64,000 bases of DNA from Leptospira harrisiae (lineage in GTDB: Bacteria; Spirochaetota; Leptospiria; Leptospirales; Leptospiraceae). The stretch is taken from contig NZ_NPDX01000001.1 of the NCBI RefSeq assembly GCF_002811945.1, positions 1,496,501 to 1,560,500 of the forward strand, given 5' to 3'. Every line of letters begins with the position of its first letter. Position 1 is the stretch's first letter. A program made the translations under genes and the position numbers. This document shows, in pieces, positions 25,822-34,377 of this stretch. A model generated the notes under the pieces. It made no database searches and was not told the origin of the DNA. It was given only the letters and a program-made list of their open reading frames with translations.

Positions 25822-26822
25822 TGATAGATCCAATTTCCAAAGGCATCGATGACCTAGGCAATAGCCTTCTTCAGGCGCTTAACAACGTACAAGGTATCTT
25901 TGGAAAGGAACTTTCCGTTGCCAAACCAATTCACGACAATATCCTCCAACTTATCGGAAACACTCCTCTCATCAGATTGAATCGAATCGGTTCGGAATAT
26001 TCGGGAGTCCAGTTTTATCTCAAAGCAGAATTTTTAAATCCAACTGGTTCTGCCAAAGATCGTACGGCGATTGCGATGTACATCGATGCAGAAAGAAGAG
26101 GGAAACTAAAAAAAGGAATGAGTGTGATACTCGTGGGAGCAGGTTCTTCCTCTATTAGTTTCACTTGGATTGGAAAAGTAAAAGGTTATCCCGTATACTG
26201 TTTTGTTCCTCTACACACTTCTCCAGAACGAATCCAAACTCTTAGGAGTTACGGTGCAGAAGTTACTGTCACGAATGAAGGAGATTTGGGGCGATTGTAT
26301 GATCTGGCCGAAGAGAAAGCAAAAAAACTAGGTGGATGGATTCCTGACGAAGCCTCAAACCCTGCCAACCCCAACTTTCATTTCAAAACCACAGGACCAG
26401 AAATTTGGAGAGATTTGCAAGGAAAAGTGGGGGCAGTGATTTCCGCACCTGGATCTGGTGGAGCCATCACTGGAATCGGAAGGTATTTAAAATCTCAAGA
26501 CCGCAGGGTCAAAGTCATCATTGCGGGAAAACCAAATTCGCCCTTTATGGAATACGGGAAAACGGAAAATCCAAAAGAAAAGGAAAGGATCCAACTCCCG
26601 GCTGTTTATGATCCTAAACTCATAGACCGTTACTTTCATGTCACTCCAGACGAAGCTTTGCATCTTCAAGCAGACCTTTATGAAAAAGAGGGGATCTTTG
26701 CCGGACTGACTACGGGTACTGTGATTACAGGAGCACTTAGATTTTCTGAATCTCTTTCTGATGCAGAAAAAAATGAAAAAAATCCTTACAATATCGTGAT
26801 ACTTTCTCCCGATAGAGATTAA
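25821..26822 (+). CDS. Cysteine-synthase-like PLP enzyme with atypical substrate loop
   Basis: The 333-residue protein belongs to the fold type II PLP family: LIGNTPLIRLNRI, the Schiff-base Lys in NPTGSAKDRTA, the phosphate-binding loop SGGAITGIGRYL and the late EGIFAGLTTG. However, the substrate-binding loop, usually TSGNTG after EP in CysK/CysM, is replaced by VGAGSSSIS near residues 109-117. The first 40 residues (MIDPISKGIDDLG onwards) are an extra extension. It may therefore use a different substrate from O-acetylserine. It shares a 4-bp 3' overlap with the convergent patatin gene. Confidence 0.8.
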   Translation: MIDPISKGIDDLGNSLLQALNNVQGIFGKELSVAKPIHDNILQLIGNTPLIRLNRIGSEYSGVQFYLKAEFLNPTGSAKDRTAIAMYIDAERRGKLKKGMSVILVGAGSSSISFTWIGKVKGYPVYCFVPLHTSPERIQTLRSYGAEVTVTNEGDLGRLYDLAEEKAKKLGGWIPDEASNPANPNFHFKTTGPEIWRDLQGKVGAVISAPGSGGAITGIGRYLKSQDRRVKVIIAGKPNSPFMEYGKTENPKEKERIQLPAVYDPKLIDRYFHVTPDEALHLQADLYEKEGIFAGLTTGTVITGALRFSESLSDAEKNEKNPYNIVILSPDRD

Positions 26823-28525
26823 TTTTTTTCGCTAAACAGTTGTTTCATTTCTTCTAGGGAACTTTTTGCCACTGTTTCCCCTAGTTGGATGAATTCTGCA
26901 CTACGCCAAAATTCAAACCAATTGGAATTAGGAAGAATCGGATTGAGATATATGTCTGCTTCCTGAGCACTGTACTTTCCAATCCGGTATTGTAAGGAAT
27001 ACAAACTATTGACAATGATATCTAAAACATTTAAATTTAAAAGTTTGTTTGTTTTCATTTCATCTTTTGAACTCGGCATTGAATTGATGGCGATGATCTT
27101 CTGAACCCCTTCGTGGCTGAGCGCTGAAACGGGAAGTGGATTGACAATCCCTCCATCCACATAGGTTTTTCCATTTTCTTGGGGTTGTGGAACAAACACT
27201 CCTGGGATTGAAATACTTGCCATCACTGCATCCAAAACCTTCCCTTCAGAAAGAACAATTTCCTGCCTGGTGGAAATATCACAACTGATCAGTCTGAGTT
27301 TGATGGGTAGGTCTTCAAAATACAAATCTCCCAAATACTTTTCGAGAAGTGCGCGAACATGTTTACCGTGGAGGAGACCTTGCCCTGGAAACGATAAATC
27401 CACAAGTTTGAACATTTTAAAGATGCTATCCATTTCACCAAGTAGAGGTAAGATACCTTTGTATCCAAGCCCGCTTGCGAAGAAGGCCCCAATGATGGCT
27501 CCAATACTAGTACCCGCAATCATGTCAGGAACAATTCCTTCCTCTTCCATGACCTTCATGATCCCAATTTGTGCAAGACCCAATGCAGCACCTCCGCCGA
27601 GTGCCACACCCATTTCTACTCCAGAAAGTTCTCTTGCTTTTCTGCGAATAAAAATTTCCCATTTCCCATGGTCGACTGTGTCTTTAATATTTGTTTCGTG
27701 GTAAAGGATTTGATTTTCTTTCGATTCATTTGTGATTGAATCACATAAATTGATTTTTTTATCTGCTGAAATAAAATTTTCAATATGGTCTGCTTCATCA
27801 AGTAACAGACGTTTTAGTTCTTCGTCAGTTTCAGGAAACACTTCCAAAAAAATAAAAGAATGACTGGCATAATGTTTTCCTAATGTTTCTTTGATAGAAT
27901 CAGAATCTTTAAATTTATAAGATTTTACATAAGGGTTTTCAGCTGTGCCATTTTGTTGGAAATGTAGAATTACGGATTTTTTTCCGGATTCTACCTCGAT
28001 GGTTTGCACTAGTTCTTTTGACAAACGGTCTTTGGCAATGGGATCAGAATGTACAAGGCAGACAACAGAGTTACGAAAGTATTCTCTACCTCCGAGAAGT
28101 TCACCTCGCAATGACTTAGTTAACATTTTTGAAAATGTGATTGAAAGGTAAGGAATTTTTTGGATTAACTTTTGGAAACCTACTTGAGAAAGAACAAGAA
28201 ATCTAGATTCGCTAACAGTAACGGCTGTATGGCTGTGTTTTTCTCCAGTGAGTAAGGATTGGATTCCAAAATATTCCCCTTTTTTGAGGTATTGGACTTC
28301 CTCTTCTCTTTTTCCTTCCCCTTTTTTGGGGAGAAACAATTTGATCCCACCAGAAAGTATCAAAAATAAACTTCGGTCTGCGTCTCCTGCAGTGAAAAGA
28401 ATTTCATCTCGTTCCGATTCCACTATATGAACAGACTCCGCAACCCAGACCTTTTCTTTTCGCGAGAGACCTCGGAACAAGGGTAGGCTGGAAACTAGGT
28501 GGATTTTTCCTTCTAAATCTTTCAT
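26819..28525 (-). CDS. Patatin-like phospholipase with N-terminal cyclic-nucleotide-binding domain
   Basis: The 568-residue protein has a cNMP-binding (Crp-type) domain at about residues 13-130 (LFRGLSRKEKVWVAES, LFLILSGGIKLFL, GEYFGIQSLL). A middle region of about 160 residues of unclear fold follows. The patatin domain starts near residue 295 with the oxyanion loop LGGGAALGLAQIG, the Ser nucleophile in AGTSIGAIIGAFFASG and the catalytic Asp in YVDGGIVNPLPV. The layout is that of neuropathy-target-esterase-like proteins. It probably hydrolyses membrane phospholipids under ligand control. No membrane helix is evident. Confidence 0.9.
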   Translation of the reverse strand: MKDLEGKIHLVSSLPLFRGLSRKEKVWVAESVHIVESERDEILFTAGDADRSLFLILSGGIKLFLPKKGEGKREEEVQYLKKGEYFGIQSLLTGEKHSHTAVTVSESRFLVLSQVGFQKLIQKIPYLSITFSKMLTKSLRGELLGGREYFRNSVVCLVHSDPIAKDRLSKELVQTIEVESGKKSVILHFQQNGTAENPYVKSYKFKDSDSIKETLGKHYASHSFIFLEVFPETDEELKRLLLDEADHIENFISADKKINLCDSITNESKENQILYHETNIKDTVDHGKWEIFIRRKARELSGVEMGVALGGGAALGLAQIGIMKVMEEEGIVPDMIAGTSIGAIIGAFFASGLGYKGILPLLGEMDSIFKMFKLVDLSFPGQGLLHGKHVRALLEKYLGDLYFEDLPIKLRLISCDISTRQEIVLSEGKVLDAVMASISIPGVFVPQPQENGKTYVDGGIVNPLPVSALSHEGVQKIIAINSMPSSKDEMKTNKLLNLNVLDIIVNSLYSLQYRIGKYSAQEADIYLNPILPNSNWFEFWRSAEFIQLGETVAKSSLEEMKQLFSEKN

Positions 28526-28630
28526 ACAGTACCTTTTCCACCAGGGTTTCAGAGGGGAAAGGGAGAGAAATTTCGTTTTTTACTCAATTCTAAAAAATTT
28601 CATTGACTATATTTTTGTTAAGTAGTAATT

Positions 28631-28645
28631 GTTTGTATAGCAAAC
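28631..28645. promoter_or_regulatory. LexA (SOS) box upstream of recN
   Basis: GTTTG-TATAG-CAAAC is a perfect dyad with the TTTG-N5-CAAA pattern reported for L. interrogans LexA, placed 11 bp before the recN ATG. A TTGACT at 28603-28608 may be the -35 element. recN is a classical SOS gene, so pattern and context agree. Confidence 0.78.
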
Positions 28646-28655
28646 AGGAGTCTAT

Positions 28656-30365
28656 ATGATTACACATTTGAAAATTAAAGATTTTGCCCTCTTCGAATCC
28701 CTGGAACTGTCTCTTGCGGATGGTCTCTCTGTCTTTACTGGCGAATCTGGTGCCGGAAAATCGTTAATTTTCGATGCCTTGGCTTCTCTGTTTGGAGGGC
28801 GGTGTTCTACGGCAAATATCCGGCAGGGAAAAGAAAGGTATTCTTTGCAGGCCGTCCTATCTTTGACCGGACAAAATTTGGCAAAAGACTATTTGATGGA
28901 ACAAGGATTCCGTTATACAGGTGATGAAATTATCATCACCAAAGAACTGATGAAAGATGGAAAGGCCCGTGTGAAAATTGGTGAGAGTTTGGCTTCCACC
29001 ACTCACTTACGTGAACTAGGTAAAACCATGGCAGAAATCCATTCTCAAAACGAACAACTTTTCCTTTTGGAAAAATCCAACCAATTGGAATTTTTAGATC
29101 GTTTTGGTAACCTAGAATCTCTTAAATTCAAATTTAAATCTGCATTACAACAATACCGTCACTGGAAACAAAAACTCACCGATTTTGAAGAAACTAGAAG
29201 GACAATGCTCAAACGCAAGGAAATCCTGGAATATGAAATCGAAGAAATTGAATCGGTTTCTCCGAAAGAAGGAGAGGATGAAAGTTTATCTACAGAAGAA
29301 TCTCTTTTGGCAAACGGTGAAAAATTAGCAGAAAACTACCGTTTGGTGTTAGAGGAATTGACTGAAAAGGAAAACTCGATTCTAAAAGTTTTTCCAACTC
29401 TCATTCATGCGATTCAAAAGATTTCGATATTAATCCCTGAAAAAAAGGAAATGTTAGATGAATGGGAAGAGGTATACGACAGGCTAAAATCTCTCAAGTC
29501 AGTCATTCGTGAGGAAGAAGAAGAATTATTTTTTAGTCCAGAAAGGTTGGATATGGTTCAGTCTAGACTCCAGGACATCAAAAAACTAAAGAAAAAATAT
29601 AATGTAAGTTTAACTGAAATTAACTTACTCCTCGAGGAGAAAAAGTCAGAACTTGAACGTTGGAACGAACAAGCAGGGGATGAAGATTTTTTAAGAATCA
29701 AAAAAGACCAATCTCTATCCGAGATGAAAGAACTAGGGTTTCAATTGTCCAAGTTACGACGCAATGTCATTTCTCAGTTTGAAGAAGAAGTTCAAAAAGA
29801 GATGGCAGATTTAGGTTTGGAAGGAGGAAAACTCCAGGTTGTCCTTCGTTGGGAAGAAAACCCAGAAGGAGAAGTGGAAGAAGGTTCTAAGTCTTATTTC
29901 CTTTCTGAATCAGGACTTGACCAAATTGAGTTCTATTTTAGTGCCAATCCGGGTGAAAAACCTCGCCCGCTGAGAAAAGTGGCATCTGGGGGAGAATTAT
30001 CTCGAGTGATGCTTGCTCTCAGGAGTGTTCTTGGAAAACAAGCACCTTCTCCTCAAATGTTGGTTTTGGATGAGGTGGATACGGGTCTTGGTGGGGAAGC
30101 GGCGGAAGCAATGGCGACAAAGCTTAAAAAACTAGCAAGAAACTCACAAATTCTTCTGATTACGCACACCCAACAGGTAGCAGCTTCTGGGGATCACCAA
30201 ATCAAGATCGAAAAACGTCAAGAAGGTGGAAGAACGGTCTCTTACGCTTCTGTTTTGGATTTCGAAGAACGGAAAAGGGAGCTGGCGCGAATGATCGGAG
30301 GTAAACAACTGACCTCTGCAGTGTTAAAAGCCGCGACGGATCTTTTGATGAAAAAAGCAGGCTAG
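28656..30365 (+). CDS. recN: DNA repair protein RecN
   Basis: The protein has 569 residues and the SMC-like layout. The N-terminal half-ATPase has MITHLKIKDFALFESLEL and Walker A TGESGAGKSLIFDAL; a long coiled-coil middle (residues 150-370) follows; the C-terminal half has the signature VASGGELSRVMLALR and Walker B MLVLDEVDTGLGG. RecN binds DNA ends during double-strand-break repair. CAGGAG precedes the ATG. A LexA box just upstream indicates SOS control. Confidence 0.96.
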   Translation: MITHLKIKDFALFESLELSLADGLSVFTGESGAGKSLIFDALASLFGGRCSTANIRQGKERYSLQAVLSLTGQNLAKDYLMEQGFRYTGDEIIITKELMKDGKARVKIGESLASTTHLRELGKTMAEIHSQNEQLFLLEKSNQLEFLDRFGNLESLKFKFKSALQQYRHWKQKLTDFEETRRTMLKRKEILEYEIEEIESVSPKEGEDESLSTEESLLANGEKLAENYRLVLEELTEKENSILKVFPTLIHAIQKISILIPEKKEMLDEWEEVYDRLKSLKSVIREEEEELFFSPERLDMVQSRLQDIKKLKKKYNVSLTEINLLLEEKKSELERWNEQAGDEDFLRIKKDQSLSEMKELGFQLSKLRRNVISQFEEEVQKEMADLGLEGGKLQVVLRWEENPEGEVEEGSKSYFLSESGLDQIEFYFSANPGEKPRPLRKVASGGELSRVMLALRSVLGKQAPSPQMLVLDEVDTGLGGEAAEAMATKLKKLARNSQILLITHTQQVAASGDHQIKIEKRQEGGRTVSYASVLDFEERKRELARMIGGKQLTSAVLKAATDLLMKKAG

Positions 30366-30440
30366 TCGTCTAAAAATAGTATTTGGCGAAAAAGGGAAGA
30401 CTGAAAACTCTATTCGTAATCCTTCAATGGGGTCTCATTC

Positions 30441-31058
30441 ATGTTTTTTCCTTTCGCTAAATCAGATTCAATCATTTCCTCGGTTCCACCGCAAACCATT
30501 CCAATATTAATCATCTTTGTTTCTATTGTTGGTTTTACCATCATCGTGGAACGACTTGTTTATTATTGGAAATTAAAGGCCATCCCTCAAGACCATTTCC
30601 GTCGAGTTCGTGAATTAGCTCGGGAACAAAAATGGGATGAAGCTAAGGATGTTTTAGGCCAAGACATTCAATCACCTGCAGCCGTCCTTCTTCGAATGGC
30701 GTTTGATCTCAAACGTAGAGGAGTTCAGTTCTGGGAAGAGGACATCCGCCAAGAAGGTTTCCGACAAATATATTTGATGGAACGTTATTTAACCGGTCTT
30801 GGAACCATTGCCACCATCGCTCCGTTACTCGGGGTACTTGGGACGGTCATCGGGATTGTTCGGTCCTTTGCAGAAGGGGCAGGAACCCAAGGTGCTGAAG
30901 TTGGTATTTCAGAAGCCCTTATTACAACTGCAATGGGACTTGGAATTGCAATTCCTGCTTACATTTTTTATAATCTTTTCTCCCGAATGAAAGAGGAAAG
31001 AATTACAGAAATGGAAAACGTAACTGATTTGGTGTTACCCCACCTAAACAAACGATAA
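30441..31058 (+). CDS. MotA/TolQ/ExbB proton-channel family protein
   Basis: The 205 residues contain three membrane helices (about residues 18-38, 112-135 and 152-175). The family pore motifs are present: LTGLGTIATIAPLLGVLGTV and a following ALITTAMGLGIAIPAYIFYN. With the ExbD/TolR-like neighbour it forms a proton-driven inner-membrane motor that energises an envelope partner. The partner is not certain; bamA follows directly, but ExbB/ExbD normally work with TonB or TolA. Confidence 0.92.
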   Translation: MFFPFAKSDSIISSVPPQTIPILIIFVSIVGFTIIVERLVYYWKLKAIPQDHFRRVRELAREQKWDEAKDVLGQDIQSPAAVLLRMAFDLKRRGVQFWEEDIRQEGFRQIYLMERYLTGLGTIATIAPLLGVLGTVIGIVRSFAEGAGTQGAEVGISEALITTAMGLGIAIPAYIFYNLFSRMKEERITEMENVTDLVLPHLNKR

Positions 31059-31064
31059 ACCTAA

Positions 31065-31496
31065 ATGAAATTTCGCAAAACGCAAAAATCATTTAATAAC
31101 ATTGAACTTGCACCTCTCATCGATGTTATTTCCTTTATAGTGATTTACTTTTTGATGAATGCAACTTTAGAAAAAAACACTGCGTTGAAAGTGGAATTGC
31201 CTCGGTCATCCAGTGTTGCTAAAGAAAAACAAAAAGATGAACTTGTTATCACTGTAGACAAACAGGGAAAAATTTATTTGGATCAAAATTCCGAACCAGT
31301 TCCTCTCGAAGGACTTACTGAAAAAATAAACGGATTCCTTGGTCCTGAAAAAGAAAGAGACCCTAAAAAAAATAAAGTCATTATTCGTGGAGATGGTGGT
31401 GCGTCTTACCAAGTTGTAGTTAAGGTAATCGATGCAGTGAATGCTGCAGGTGTTAGTCGCTTTAACCTAGCTATGGTGAAAGGCACATCTAAGTGA
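31065..31496 (+). CDS. ExbD/TolR-family protein
   Basis: The protein has 143 residues, one N-terminal membrane helix (about residues 18-36) with the conserved Asp ([17 protein letters not shown]), and a periplasmic domain with the typical [12 protein letters not shown] and [19 protein letters not shown]. The start is six bases after the exbB-like stop. The pair makes a complete proton-driven stator module. A TTG-started bamA follows within five bases, implying one operon. Confidence 0.93.
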   Translation: MKFRKTQKSFNNIELAPLIDVISFIVIYFLMNATLEKNTALKVELPRSSSVAKEKQKDELVITVDKQGKIYLDQNSEPVPLEGLTEKINGFLGPEKERDPKKNKVIIRGDGGASYQVVVKVIDAVNAAGVSRFNLAMVKGTSK

Positions 31497-31500
31497 TTCT

Positions 31501-34377
31501 TTGAATATTCAAAAAAAAATTAAGTTTTTTAGTCTTTTTGTCTTATCTCTCCTTTTACTAGTTTCGGCAGAGTGGGTTTCCCTTTGGTCGAACAAATCTG
31601 TATTTATAGATAAAGTCATTACTAAAGTTGAATTTAAGGGGAATATCAATACTTCCTCTGATGATATTTTGGAACTAATGGACATGCGTCCAGGGATGCA
31701 ATTATCACAAGGAATTTTGAATGCAGATATGCGTGCCCTTTTTGTTTCAGGGTTCTTTTATCATATCGATATTCAGGGAGAAGCCGACGGGGAAGGAGTC
31801 AAAATCCTAGTAGTCGTAAAAGAACGGCCTCGAGTGAAAGACATTGATTTTATTGGGGCAGATGAAGTATTCCCCTCTGATTTACGTGATAAAATCCCAC
31901 TGAAAGAAAACGAAGTGATCACTCCCAAGAAAGTGACTCTTTCTAAAGAAGTAATTCTGAAGAAATACCGAGATGAAGGTTTCTTTTTAGCATATGTACG
32001 TTTTGAGACGGAACCTGTGAATCTTGAAACGAACACGGTGAAAGTGAAGTTTATTATTGATGAAGGTGAAGAAATTCCCGTCAGTAAAATTAACATTTTT
32101 GGAAATAGCGAAATAGATACCTATGATATCCAAGGAATCATGGATTTAAAAGAAAGTGGAATTATTGAATCAGGTGTATTTAAAGAATCCGCTTTTGAAT
32201 CAGATAAACAGAAAATTTCTGCTTACCTTAAATCGAGAGGTTATGTCGATGCGGAGCTCAGTAACGAAGGAACCAACTGGGAAATTCGCTGGGAGAATCC
32301 TCAGAAAAAGGACAAACGTGTTGTCATAGTCAATTTTAAAATCGTAGAAGGCGAACAATACTTCTATAATGGATATTCCACAAGCCATGATATGACCATT
32401 GCTCCCAATGGAATGCCACAATTTTTAAACAAAGAAAATAACCCAATAGGGACGCCAAAGGAAGAATGGTCACCGGTTTATCCAGTAAAATTTTTGGAAG
32501 ACCAATTTGAATTTGCTCCTGCAGATGTGGGAGAAGTTTTTGATGAAACAAAATTTCAAAAAGATAGAGCTTCGATTAACGAAGCTTATTCGGCAAAAGG
32601 GTATTTATTCGCACAGGTAATCCCTCGCAGAAAGGTCATTGAATTAAGTGATGGATATTTAGCGCGTTATGAAAACTGCGATAAACGTGGAAGTTCAGAT
32701 GCAACTTCTGATTGTAATGAAGAATACAACCGGCTAAATGTTGCAAAGTTAAGAAAGATATATGAAGATGAGCCAAAATTAAGAGGTAAAAAATTCATCC
32801 ATGTTGATTTTACCATTCGTGAAAACAACTTAGCTTTTATTGAAAACATCATTATCAAAGGAAATAAAAAGACACAAGATCGAGTGGTTCGTAGAGAACT
32901 TCTTTTTAAACCTGGCGATCTTTTTAATTCCACACTTGTAAACAGGTCTCGGGAAAGGATCTTTAACTTAGGTTATTTTAAAGAAGTAAACTTTAATATG
33001 AGACCTGGTTCCGATGAAACTAAAATGAACCTCATCATTGAACTTGTGGAACAACCTACAGGAACAGTGTCGATGGGGGGTGGTTATGGAACCATTACTG
33101 GATTTTCCATCTTTACTCAGTTAGGTGAGAATAACCTGAACGGATCTGGACAACAAATTACAGGTCGTGTGGAATTTGGACCGATACGCCGTTATTTACA
33201 AATATCTTGGACAGAACCTTGGTTTATGGACAAACCTTGGTCATTAACTCTTTCTGCTTTTTATTCTTCCCGAACTTTGTATGTTGGTGCTACCTCAATT
33301 ACAGAAAACAACAACCAAGGGATTAAGGAAGTAGCGTCTTATGAACGTTCGGGTGTGGGTGTGAGTGCGGGACTTGGACATAGATTCTTAATCAACTGGA
33401 CTCACTTCCATCGTTATTCTCCTTCCTTTTTTGCATCTACGAGACCAACTTCGCTTGTTTCTGACCAAGTCTTAGCAGAGGTAGACCGCGGCTGGCAATT
33501 TCGTTCCCAGTTAACTAACGGTATTGCTTATGATAGCCGGGATAACGTGTTTAATTCCACACAAGGATTTAACTTAATCTTTTCCGTGGACAACGTAGGT
33601 CAGTTCCTTGGTGGCGAAAGTCATTTCGATCAGTTTAGTCCTATTTTGGAATACTACCATACTTGGTTTGATTATACTTTTTTTGGTCTCATTCGCAAAA
33701 ACGCACTTAGGCGATGGCGGGTGGTTCAACAGTTCAGAACCTCTTCTGTATTTACTTTTGAAAGAACTCCGAAGTATAAAAATCAAGATAAAGAACGAAT
33801 TCCTTACATTCAAGTACAGGACAGGTTATTTCTTGGAGGATATGAATCTCTTCGTGGATGGTTTTTTGACGATAAATACTATCCTGATGAATGGAAAGAT
33901 GGGGCATCCAGTCGGGTTCTTTTTACTTCTGAAATGCGGTTTCCTATCGAACCGTCGTTACTCTGGTTTGTTATCTTCTTCGATGCTGGTGCAATGTATG
34001 AACAAATCAACCGTGCAGTAGGTGAAAGAAAAGAATTCTTCAAAAACTATGATTCATTAGTTCAAGCACAACGCACAAAAGAACCTGTTGAAACTTACTT
34101 ATACGAAAATTATAATTCATACGGACAAAAACTTCCTGATTCACCTCTTGTTGTGAATGATCCAGGAAATTTAGTTCTTTCTAGTAAAAATCTTTCTATG
34201 TCAAACTTCCGTTTTTCTTGGGGTTTTGGATTAAGGATCCAAATTCCTGTATTACCACTTCGTTTGTATTTTGCGCAAAGGATTCGTTATACGGGAGTGG
34301 AAGACAGACCATTTGGTCTTTATCCAGATAATAACAGCTTTCAATTTGTTTTTGGAATTGGAGATATGCGATTCTAG
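31501..34377 (+). CDS. bamA: Outer-membrane protein assembly factor BamA (Omp85)
   Basis: The 958-residue protein is larger than the roughly 800 of E. coli. A signal segment (SLFVLSLLLLVSAEW) precedes POTRA domains beginning at VITKVEFKGNINTSSDDIL and ending near FIENIIIKGNKKTQDRVV. Linker insertions between POTRA units, including a Cys pair (ENCDKRG, SDCNEE), account for the extra length. The barrel starts near GTVSMGGGYGTITGFSIF and includes the LRGW (VRGF-type) motif and the terminal Phe (GIGDMRF). BamA inserts beta-barrel proteins in the outer membrane. The start is TTG with a weak ribosome-binding site. Confidence 0.93.
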   Translation: MNIQKKIKFFSLFVLSLLLLVSAEWVSLWSNKSVFIDKVITKVEFKGNINTSSDDILELMDMRPGMQLSQGILNADMRALFVSGFFYHIDIQGEADGEGVKILVVVKERPRVKDIDFIGADEVFPSDLRDKIPLKENEVITPKKVTLSKEVILKKYRDEGFFLAYVRFETEPVNLETNTVKVKFIIDEGEEIPVSKINIFGNSEIDTYDIQGIMDLKESGIIESGVFKESAFESDKQKISAYLKSRGYVDAELSNEGTNWEIRWENPQKKDKRVVIVNFKIVEGEQYFYNGYSTSHDMTIAPNGMPQFLNKENNPIGTPKEEWSPVYPVKFLEDQFEFAPADVGEVFDETKFQKDRASINEAYSAKGYLFAQVIPRRKVIELSDGYLARYENCDKRGSSDATSDCNEEYNRLNVAKLRKIYEDEPKLRGKKFIHVDFTIRENNLAFIENIIIKGNKKTQDRVVRRELLFKPGDLFNSTLVNRSRERIFNLGYFKEVNFNMRPGSDETKMNLIIELVEQPTGTVSMGGGYGTITGFSIFTQLGENNLNGSGQQITGRVEFGPIRRYLQISWTEPWFMDKPWSLTLSAFYSSRTLYVGATSITENNNQGIKEVASYERSGVGVSAGLGHRFLINWTHFHRYSPSFFASTRPTSLVSDQVLAEVDRGWQFRSQLTNGIAYDSRDNVFNSTQGFNLIFSVDNVGQFLGGESHFDQFSPILEYYHTWFDYTFFGLIRKNALRRWRVVQQFRTSSVFTFERTPKYKNQDKERIPYIQVQDRLFLGGYESLRGWFFDDKYYPDEWKDGASSRVLFTSEMRFPIEPSLLWFVIFFDAGAMYEQINRAVGERKEFFKNYDSLVQAQRTKEPVETYLYENYNSYGQKLPDSPLVVNDPGNLVLSSKNLSMSNFRFSWGFGLRIQIPVLPLRLYFAQRIRYTGVEDRPFGLYPDNNSFQFVFGIGDMRF

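Noticed and set aside
33608..34021. Long frame of 137 codons within bamA
   Set aside because: It overlaps a well-supported gene in another frame and shows no independent coding signal.
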